From positions 104,260 to 168,259 of the forward strand of contig NZ_QZEY01000020.1 in NCBI RefSeq assembly GCF_003594875.1: 64,000 nucleotides of DNA, read 5' to 3'. Shown one piece after another: positions 58,205-64,000 of the stretch. The notes under the pieces are model-generated. The model was not told the DNA's origin and searched no databases. It saw only the letters and a program-made list of their open reading frames with translations. Every line of letters starts with the position of its first letter. Positions within the stretch are counted from its first letter, which is position 1. The DNA comes from Bailinhaonella thermotolerans. GTDB taxonomy: Bacteria > Actinomycetota > Actinomycetes > Streptosporangiales > Streptosporangiaceae. A program made the translations under genes and the position numbers.

Positions 58205-59722
58205 ATGGCAGACGCCGCCTACTGGAACAACGGAGACCAGCCGAAGGTCTTCATCAACTGGCAGACCTTCCTCGATCAGGGCATCCCCGCCGGGTGGCAG
58301 GCAGGCGTCGCCGACGCGGTGATGAACGCCTACACCCGCTGGATGATGATCGCGGGCGTGGACTGCCGCCCCAAGTTCTGGAACTGGACCGACCGGACGG
58401 CCCCGGCCGACGGCGAGATCCTGATCACGATGAACGAGCGGCACTTCAACACCACCCGCGCGGCCTCGACGTTCACGAGCTGGCGCAAGGCGTCGATCGT
58501 CATCCACCGCCGCAACGGCGCCGACCTGAGCCTGTGGCCCTGGGTCACCCACAACGCCCGGCCCGGCGAGCTGGACATGCAGGCCGTGCTCACGCACGAG
58601 TTCGGGCACACCTTCTGGCTGGAGGACGTGGCCGACGCCGACCGGACCATGAACGGCAACTACGACTACCAGCGGCAGCGGTTCGGCCCGTACGACGGGG
58701 ACGTCCTCGCGCTCAAGGCGATCTTCCGGGACATGGACCGCAACCGGGTGCGCCAGTTCCGCTCCCTGGACGGCGGCACCTCCTGGGCGGTCCAGAACAA
58801 CCAGCTCACCTCGCACTCCCTCTACCAGACCCGGACCTGCCTGACGCCGGGCACGACGCCGATCGGGACCTCCGGCCGGCACGTGATCGGCTGGAGCATG
58901 CCCAACCGCGTCCCGACCTGGCTGCGCGGCGACGGCGTCAACGTGTTCTTCGACGGGTGGGTCGCCTACGGCGGCGAGCGCTCCCACCACGGCCCCGCCT
59001 ACGCCTCGGCCCCCGACGGGACCCTGCTGTGGGCCTGGGTGCACAACGACCGCAACGGCACGATCCGCCTGGTCCGCAGCACCGACGGCGCGTCCACCTT
59101 TCACTGGGTCGGCACGCCCGCCGGCGCCCAGACCGGCGGGACCCCCGCGCTGGCCTGCACCACGGTCAACGGGCAGCGCGCGTGGGTGCTGGCCTGGTCC
59201 CACCTGGACCGGGGCAACCACGGCATCACCGGGGACGTGCGCGCCAGCGTCTCCTTCAATGACGGCGCCACCTGGAGCGCTCCGGTCGGCATCGGCAGCT
59301 ACGCCGCGCCGTGGGGCCAGTTCGCCTACAAGAGCCTGGCCGGGGTCGCCGCGGCCGCCGCCCCGGACAACCGGGTCATGCTGGCCATCGCGTGGGCGGC
59401 CCCCTCGGAGACCTCCATGAACCTCATCCGCAGCTTCAGTTGCGCCATCGACCAGGGCTCCCTGGCCCTGCGCTCCATCGGCTACTCCGGAGACCGCACC
59501 CGGGTCCAGCCCGCCCTGGCGTACCACCAGCCCAGCGACCAGTTCGTCCTGGCCTTCCGGGAGCAGAACTTCCTCACCTCGCTGCGGATCACCTCCAAGG
59601 ACTGGGCCAAGCAGGACTGGCCTTCGGGGCGGCAGATCCCCTCCTCCACCACCCACACCGGACCCGCCCTCGGGTACGGCCCCGTCCAGCGCGACCTGCT
59701 GCTGTGGTACGGCGCGGAATAG
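58205..59722 (+). CDS. Metzincin-like metalloprotease fused to sialidase-type Asp-box region
   Basis: 505 residues. The N-terminal part (1-180) carries a zinc-protease motif HEFGHTFWLED (H131, E132, H135, with D141 in the position of the third ligand, as in snapalysin's HExxHxxGxxD), followed by a Met-turn candidate RTMNGNY (M149). From residue 187 onward Asp boxes appear: S187-LDGGTS-W194, STDGASTFHW (292-301) and S350-FNDGAT-W357, the S-x-D-x-G-x-x-W pattern of BNR/sialidase propeller blades. No signal peptide, membrane helix or lipobox is visible. It lies 10 bp upstream of a second gene. A protease with a propeller for glycan or protein binding is the best reading. Confidence 0.75.
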   Translation: MADAAYWNNGDQPKVFINWQTFLDQGIPAGWQAGVADAVMNAYTRWMMIAGVDCRPKFWNWTDRTAPADGEILITMNERHFNTTRAASTFTSWRKASIVIHRRNGADLSLWPWVTHNARPGELDMQAVLTHEFGHTFWLEDVADADRTMNGNYDYQRQRFGPYDGDVLALKAIFRDMDRNRVRQFRSLDGGTSWAVQNNQLTSHSLYQTRTCLTPGTTPIGTSGRHVIGWSMPNRVPTWLRGDGVNVFFDGWVAYGGERSHHGPAYASAPDGTLLWAWVHNDRNGTIRLVRSTDGASTFHWVGTPAGAQTGGTPALACTTVNGQRAWVLAWSHLDRGNHGITGDVRASVSFNDGATWSAPVGIGSYAAPWGQFAYKSLAGVAAAAAPDNRVMLAIAWAAPSETSMNLIRSFSCAIDQGSLALRSIGYSGDRTRVQPALAYHQPSDQFVLAFREQNFLTSLRITSKDWAKQDWPSGRQIPSSTTHTGPALGYGPVQRDLLLWYGAE

Positions 59723-59732
59723 GAGACCTGCG

Positions 59733-60341
59733 ATGACCACCTACGTCACGACCTTCCCCGGCCTGCGCGAGCGCGTCCGCCTGGCCGACGTCATCGTGAT
59801 CGCCTCCGGCTGGCGCATCGAGGACGCCTGGCACGACGCCCTGGACGACCACGGGGTGCGCACCCTCGGCCACGCCCGCATCACCCCCGAGCGCGTCCTG
59901 AAGGGCGAGATCGCCGGCTCCGCGCGCGTCACCGTCATCAGCCCCGAGCCGCGCGGCGCGGCCTGGCCGGCGTACGTCGAGGACGCCCGTCCCGCGGTCG
60001 CCTTCCTCCAGCGCGACCTGGGCGAGGACCGGTACGTCCCGCTCTACGGCGGGGTGTTCCCGCTGGACGGCGACCGCCTGCTGCTGACCGGGGACCTGCG
60101 GGAGGATCCCGAGGCGTCGGCCGGGGGCCTGACCCTCGCGGACCTGGCCGCCCTGGTCGAGGCCGAGGAGCGCCGCGAGGCCGAGTCGCGGGCCCTGCTC
60201 CTGCGGCACGAGCCCGCCGAGGCCGATCCCGCCCGGCCCCGCGAGGTGACCGACGCGGCCGGTCCCGACGCCCCGGCGGCCGGTCCCACCGGCGATCCCG
60301 GCCAGGACGGCCCCCGGCACGCCGAGCCCGGCACCCCCTGA
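59733..60341 (+). CDS. Uncharacterised protein, possibly NTR/TIMP-like, paired with the metzincin
   Basis: 202 residues. The first 130 form an all-beta-looking domain: RVRLADVIVIASGWRIEDAW, ARITPERVLKGEIAGSARVT and RPAVAFLQRD then YVPLYGGVFPLDGDRL. This order (ADVIVxG, then VxRVLKG, then FLxRD, then GGxFPLDGD) recalls bacterial NTR/TIMP-like barrel proteins, although the cysteines of TIMPs are absent. Residues 150-202 are an acidic Pro/Ala-rich tail. No signal peptide is seen. The 10-bp spacing implies an operon with the metzincin-like gene. An inhibitor, chaperone or partner role is inference only. Confidence 0.55.
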   Translation: MTTYVTTFPGLRERVRLADVIVIASGWRIEDAWHDALDDHGVRTLGHARITPERVLKGEIAGSARVTVISPEPRGAAWPAYVEDARPAVAFLQRDLGEDRYVPLYGGVFPLDGDRLLLTGDLREDPEASAGGLTLADLAALVEAEERREAESRALLLRHEPAEADPARPREVTDAAGPDAPAAGPTGDPGQDGPRHAEPGTP

Positions 60342-60571
60342 CCGCCGCGGCGGCGCGGGCCGGGGAGATCCCGCCCGCGCCGCCCCGTCTCGCCCCGTGT
60401 CGCCCCTTTTCATCCCGCCCGATCAGTCCTGCCGCGCCCTGCCCGGTTCCGCCCTGCCCCTTTCCGCCCTGCGCCGTACGGCGGGCCGCCCGCCGTACGG
60501 CCGGGTGCGGCGGTCCGGGGGCGCCGCCTATCCTTGATCGCGTACGCGAGACGGCGGGGGAGGAACGGGAC

Positions 60572-61054
60572 GTGGAGGAGATCGATCTGGCGCATCTGCG
60601 GCGGTGCGTCGAGCTGGCCGAGGAGGCGCTGGCGGACGGGGACGAGCCGTTCGGGTCGGTGCTGGTCGGCGGGGACGGGACCGTCCTGGCGGAGGACCGC
60701 AACCGGATCGCCGGGGGCGACCGGACCCGTCATCCGGAGTTCGCGCTGGCCCGCTGGGCCGCGGCCAACCTGGCCCCCGCCGAGCGGGCCGCCGCCACCG
60801 TCTACACCTCCGGCGAGCACTGCCCGATGTGCGCGGCCGCCCACGCCTGGGTCGGCCTGGGCCGCGTCGTCTACGCCGCGTCCTCGGCCCAGTTGACGCA
60901 GTGGCTGTCGGAACTGGGCGTGCCCGCGCCGCCGGTGCGGCCGCTGCCCATCACCGAGGTCGCCCCCGGCGTCCCCGTCGAGGGGCCGGCCCCGGCCCTG
61001 GCCGGCGCCATCCGCGACCTGCACCGCCGCTACCACCGCCCCGGCGCCTCCTGA
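60572..61054 (+). CDS. Nucleoside/nucleobase deaminase family protein
   Basis: A 160-residue CDA-fold deaminase. The zinc motifs are present but altered: HPEF (H54-P55-E56) where most members have HAE, and HCPMC (C84, C87) where PCPMC is usual. GDEPFGSVLVGGDGTVLAED and SGEHCPMCAAAHAWVGLGRV are the diagnostic segments. Such enzymes deaminate guanine, cytosine or related bases. Zn ligands His, Cys and Cys and the catalytic Glu are all kept. GTG at 60572 with GGAGGAAC upstream. The gap before it (60342-60571) holds only two GCCGTACGGC copies. Confidence 0.85.
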   Translation: MEEIDLAHLRRCVELAEEALADGDEPFGSVLVGGDGTVLAEDRNRIAGGDRTRHPEFALARWAAANLAPAERAAATVYTSGEHCPMCAAAHAWVGLGRVVYAASSAQLTQWLSELGVPAPPVRPLPITEVAPGVPVEGPAPALAGAIRDLHRRYHRPGAS

Positions 61055-61119
61055 CGTCCCCGGCGGTCAGGTCCCGCCCCGGCGCGGGCTCCGCCGTACC
61101 GGGCCGGCCGCCCCGGCGC

Positions 61120-62325
61120 TCAGGGGGCCGAGGCGGCGGGGACCAGGATCTGCTGGCCGGCGGCCTGCCGGGGTTCGCGGCCGAGCGTGCGGACGGGCCT
61201 GATCAGCAGGAGCGCCGTGACCACGCCGACCGTCACCAGGGCCGAGCCCAGCATGAAGGTGCGCGGCTCGACCAGGACGGTGACGGGGCCGGCCAGCGCC
61301 TGGCCGACGGCCATGCCGGCCACCGACCCGGCGACCTGGTAGGCGTTGACCCGGTTCACCACGTCCGGGGCGACCTGCGTCTGCACGCTGGTCGACCACA
61401 TCACCGACCAGAACGCCACCGCGCACCCGCCGAGCAGATGCCCGGCCATCAGCAGCGGCAGCGGCAGCCCGAGCGCGACCGTCAGCGGCACCGCGACGTA
61501 CCCGCTCAGCGCCGCGGCCCCGGCGGCCAGCGGCCTGGACGGCCTGAGCCGGATGGCCACCAGCCCGCCGAGCACGGTCCCGAGGCCGAGGGCCGCCATC
61601 ACCCAGCCGTAGTCGGCCCCGATGACCTGGGAGGACAGCGGCACGTACGGGCCGACCACCAGGACGCCCCAGAACACCCAGACCAGGATGACCGACCACA
61701 TCCAGCTCCTGGCGCGGAACTCCTCCCAGCCCCGGCGCAGGTCGCTGAGCACGTCGGAGGGCTCCGGCCTGGGCACGGCGACCCGGACCAGCAGCAGGCA
61801 GACCCCGCTGACCAGGAACGTCGCGGCGTCCACCGTGTAGACGACGACCGGCCCCGCGGCGACGATGAGGACTCCGGCCAGGGCGGGGCCGGCCAGGTGG
61901 GTGACGGCCTCGGCGATCTTCAGCGTGGCGTTGGCGCGCTGCGGGTCCCGGGCGATCAGGGGGACCATCCCGTTGACGCCCGGCTCGAACAGCCCGGCGG
62001 CGATCCCCGACAGGAACGCCGTCGCCAGCAACAGCGCGTACGGCGGCGCGCCGTCCAGGAAGGCGACCGCCACGACCCCCTGGGTGACCACCCTGATCAC
62101 GTCCGCGCCGATCATCAGGCGGCGGGCGCCGATCCGGTCGGCGACGACCCCGCCGAACAGCATGACCAGCACGGCCGAGGCGGTCCACAGCGCGAGCACG
62201 TAGCCGACGCCGGCGATCCCGTAGACTTTGCCGATCGCCAGCGCCGAGGCGACGGGCATCATCGCGTCCCCGAGCAGGGAGATGGTGCGGGCCCCGAAGT
62301 AGAGGGTGAAGTTCCTCGTCCACAT
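61120..62325 (-). CDS. MFS transporter (MFS_3 / enterobactin-exporter-like)
   Basis: A 401-residue, 12-helix exporter: RNFTLYFGARTISLLGDAMM in helix 1, motif A as FGGVVADRIGARRLM, and FLSGIAAGLFEPGVNGMVPL then ANATLKIAEAVTHLAGPALA in the central part, as in the MFS_3 branch. ATG at 62325. It is divergent from a GlxA/AraC-type regulator 72 bp away and shares a TGTCCCAA/TTGGGTACA inverted repeat with it, so it is probably its target. The C-terminal tail is hydrophilic. Confidence 0.88.
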   Translation of the reverse strand: MWTRNFTLYFGARTISLLGDAMMPVASALAIGKVYGIAGVGYVLALWTASAVLVMLFGGVVADRIGARRLMIGADVIRVVTQGVVAVAFLDGAPPYALLLATAFLSGIAAGLFEPGVNGMVPLIARDPQRANATLKIAEAVTHLAGPALAGVLIVAAGPVVVYTVDAATFLVSGVCLLLVRVAVPRPEPSDVLSDLRRGWEEFRARSWMWSVILVWVFWGVLVVGPYVPLSSQVIGADYGWVMAALGLGTVLGGLVAIRLRPSRPLAAGAAALSGYVAVPLTVALGLPLPLLMAGHLLGGCAVAFWSVMWSTSVQTQVAPDVVNRVNAYQVAGSVAGMAVGQALAGPVTVLVEPRTFMLGSALVTVGVVTALLLIRPVRTLGREPRQAAGQQILVPAASAP

Positions 62326-62363
62326 GAGCCCCAATTCTGGATTTATCCTGATCAGGGCGCTGG

Positions 62364-62390
62364 TGTCCCAAATGACATCATTGGGTACAT
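62364..62390. promoter_or_regulatory. Inverted repeat in the MFS/GlxA-type divergent promoter
   Basis: CCCAA (62367-62371) and TTGGG (62381-62385) flank an AT-rich 9-bp spacer, inside a near-palindrome TGTCCCAA / TTGGGTACA. It sits between the two starts, 12 bp before the regulator ATG. Likely operator; inference. Confidence 0.5.
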
Positions 62391-62397
62391 TTGCGCC

Positions 62398-63369
62398 ATG
62401 CTCCTGGACTGCCCGCCCCCGCCTCCGCCGCCCGCGAGCGCGCGTCGCGTGGTCGCCCTGGTCGCCCCGAACCAGGAGCTCTACCCGGTCACCTCGGCCT
62501 CGGCCGTCTTCGGCTACCAGGGTCCCGACATCCCCCAGCACTACAGTCTCAGCCTGTGCACCGAGCGGCCCGGCTCGCTGCCGACCACGCTCGGGGTCCC
62601 GATCCAGGTGGACAGGGGCCTGGACGCCCTCGACGACGCCGACACCGTGCTCATCGCGGGCTGGACCCTGACGCCCTCGCCCGCCGTACTGGACGCGGTG
62701 TCGCGGGCCCACGCCCGGGGGGCGCGCATCGCCGCCGTCGCGGCCGGGATCTTCATCCCCGCCGCGCTGGGGCTGCTGGACGGCCGCCGGGCCTCCGTCC
62801 ACTGGGAGCTGTCCGGCGAGCTCGCCGCCCGCCATCCCCGCGTCATCCCCGACGACACCGTCATCTACGTCGACCACGGGGACGTCGCCACGGCCGGGGC
62901 GTCGGCGGCCACCCTGGACCTGTGCCTCCACCAGGTCCTGCAGGAGTACGGCGCGGCGCACGCGATGCGGATCGGGCGGCAGCTCGCGGCGGGACCGCAC
63001 CGCGAGGGCTGCCAGCGGCAGTACCCGCCCCTGCCCACGGCCGGGCCCATGCCGGACTCCCTGGCGCCGCTGCTCGAATGGCTCCTGGCGCACCTGTCGG
63101 ACCCGATCACGGTCGAGGACATGGCGGCCTTCTCGGGGGTCTCGCCGCGCACGCTCACGCGCCAGTTCGCCGAGCAGCTCGGCGTCCCCCCGGCCCGCTG
63201 GCTGCTGGAACGCCGCCTGGCCGCGACCCGCGCCCTGCTGGAGGACACCGACCTGCCGGTCGAGACGATCGCCACCCGTGTCGGCCTCTCCTCGGCGGTC
63301 AACCTGCGCCGCCGCTTCCACGCCGCCCTGCGCACCACCCCCGCCGCCTACCGCCGCTCCTTCCGCTGA
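62398..63369 (+). CDS. GlxA family (DJ-1/PfpI plus AraC HTH) transcriptional regulator
   Basis: A 323-residue regulator. Residues 15-190 form a DJ-1/PfpI-like domain (RRVVALVAPNQELYPVTSAS, RIAAVAAGIFIPAALGLLDG), in which the nucleophile Cys of true PfpI proteins is replaced by Ala (VAAGIF). The C-terminal AraC domain has two HTHs: PITVEDMAAFSGVSPRTLTR and LPVETIATRVGLSSAVNLRR. Family members sense small metabolites. No ribosome-binding site precedes the ATG at 62398, so translation may be leaderless. The MFS gene opposite is the likely target. A Pro stretch follows the start. Confidence 0.9.
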   Translation: MLLDCPPPPPPPASARRVVALVAPNQELYPVTSASAVFGYQGPDIPQHYSLSLCTERPGSLPTTLGVPIQVDRGLDALDDADTVLIAGWTLTPSPAVLDAVSRAHARGARIAAVAAGIFIPAALGLLDGRRASVHWELSGELAARHPRVIPDDTVIYVDHGDVATAGASAATLDLCLHQVLQEYGAAHAMRIGRQLAAGPHREGCQRQYPPLPTAGPMPDSLAPLLEWLLAHLSDPITVEDMAAFSGVSPRTLTRQFAEQLGVPPARWLLERRLAATRALLEDTDLPVETIATRVGLSSAVNLRRRFHAALRTTPAAYRRSFR

Positions 63370-63572
63370 ACCCCGGGCCTGCGGGTGGGCGGCCGCGCGG
63401 GCGCCGGGGCGAGACCACCGCGGCGCGCCGGGCGCAGGATCGGGCCGGAGTTGTGGCGCTAGGGAGTCGATCTTGACGGCGTTTCGGTGGTGATGGCTGT
63501 TTGCCCCTGGTCGGGTGCGCTGGCGTTGCTGGGCTTGGCTGTGGATGTCGTTTGTGGTGGGCGGGTGGCCGG

Positions 63573-63608
63573 CCGCCCCGGCCGGCCGGTGGTGGCCGGT
63601 CGGGGCGG
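63573..63608. terminator. Bidirectional hairpin between convergent genes
   Basis: CCGCCCCGGCCGGCC (63573-63587) pairs with 63594-63608 with one mismatch around a 6-base loop. It lies between the GlxA-type gene and the convergent hydrolase gene. The rest of 63370-63684 shows no gene; the G/T-rich 63440-63560 segment is lower in GC than its flanks. Confidence 0.6.
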
Positions 63609-63684
63609 TTGTGGATCTGCTGGTCACCGCTGCCGGGGAGGGCCGGGGCCTGTCCTCGGTGAGCGGCGTGCTAGCCGGCGGCGG

Positions 63685-64000
63685 CTACGGTCTGCTGCCG
63701 GCCTGGTGGTGGGTTCCGGCCTGTGGCCGGCGCAGGTGCCGGGCGAAGAACCTGGCCGCGTCCTCGGCTGCGAACTGCGGGACGCCGGTGTGCCCGCCCA
63801 TGTTGGCGTGCAGCGTCTTCTCCGTGGAGGCGAAGGCGTCGAACAGGTCCAGGGCCGTCTGCCGGTCGTTTCCTTCGTCATCCCACTGCAGCAGGACATG
63901 CAGCGGAATGGTGACCTGCCGGGCTTCCTCGAACATCGTGCGGGGCACGAAACTCCCGGCGAAGAGGCCGGCGGCCACGATGCGCGGCTCGGCCACCGCA
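63685..64000 (-). CDS. Alpha/beta hydrolase, C-terminal part (5' end outside window)
   Basis: About 105 residues of a minus-strand gene whose start lies beyond the right edge. VTIPLHVLLQWDDEGNDRQT (the Asp-containing acid loop after strand 7) and LHANMGGHTGVPQFAAEDAA (catalytic His in GGHTGVP) form the C-terminal part of an alpha/beta hydrolase of the dienelactone-hydrolase or acetylxylan-esterase type. The nucleophile region is not in the window. The C-terminus, RRPQAGTHHQAGSRP, is unstructured. Confidence 0.7.
   Translation of the reverse strand, partial: AVAEPRIVAAGLFAGSFVPRTMFEEARQVTIPLHVLLQWDDEGNDRQTALDLFDAFASTEKTLHANMGGHTGVPQFAAEDAARFFARHLRRPQAGTHHQAGSRP

Noticed and set aside
63440..63684. 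Possible interspersed element with a minus-strand frame rich in His/Gln/Arg near the right edge
   Set aside because: The local lower GC and odd composition caught the eye, but there are no terminal repeats or second copy in the window, so I cannot support a mobile element.

Overview
The window is 64 kb of very high-GC DNA (roughly three quarters G+C) with dense genes, GTG starts, translational coupling by 4-bp ATGA/GTGA overlaps, and strong GC bias at third codon positions. Several genes point to a filamentous actinobacterium that uses cofactor F420 and mycothiol: PPOX-type F420 enzymes, a luciferase-like F420 enzyme, an MDMPI-type mycothiol-dependent protein, a DUF397 remnant, DUF3040, DUF5996, an ECF sigma factor with a SnoaL-like tail, and WYL, HxlR and MmyB-type XRE regulators. 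A member of the Streptosporangiales/Thermomonosporaceae or a relative fits best; this is inferred from gene content only. I see no rRNA, complete tRNA, CRISPR array, insertion sequence, prophage or biosynthetic gene cluster.

Layout. 0-9 kb: end of an MFS exporter, an Lrp regulator divergent from a PLP enzyme, a methyltransferase, a coupled pair of bacterial-PH (YdbS/YdbT) membrane proteins, a coupled NarL-type two-component system, a stand-alone TOPRIM protein and a haloacetate-dehalogenase-like hydrolase. 9-20 kb: an Lrp/DUF2000 divergon, an operon of DHA2 exporter plus two F420-type enzymes behind a palindromic operator, MarR, CutA, an extradiol dioxygenase, MerR plus hydrolase, MFS, DUF5996 and SRPBCC genes. 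20-35 kb: APC permease/GNAT pair, GPP34 protein, HtrA-like protease, imine-reductase-like/HxlR divergon, ECF41-like sigma factor, WYL regulator with a hexanucleotide repeat tail, two uncharacterised actinobacterial proteins, an F420-type PPOX protein, a radical SAM protein, a multicopper oxidase and an HxlR/SnoaL divergon. 35-49 kb: MFS exporters, a membrane-anchored esterase, MerR, a penicillin-binding protein, an MFS/XRE divergon, a degenerate stretch with a DUF397 remnant, LysR regulators, a glutamine-amidotransferase-like protein and an EamA transporter. 49-64 kb: a prs-nudix-alkB operon, LysE, tautomerase and amidohydrolase genes, a DHA2 exporter, an MDMPI protein, a truncated pentapeptide-repeat gene, a metzincin-like protease with sialidase-type Asp boxes followed at once by a possible NTR/TIMP-like partner, a deaminase, and an MFS/GlxA-type divergon.

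Much of the window consists of small regulator-plus-target divergons, and most have a visible inverted repeat in the shared promoter region. The strongest global signal is a 10-bp palindrome (GCCGTACGGC) present in well over twenty exact copies, many just beyond stop codons. The most interesting gene pair is the leaderless metzincin/Asp-box protein and its downstream neighbour (58205-60341).
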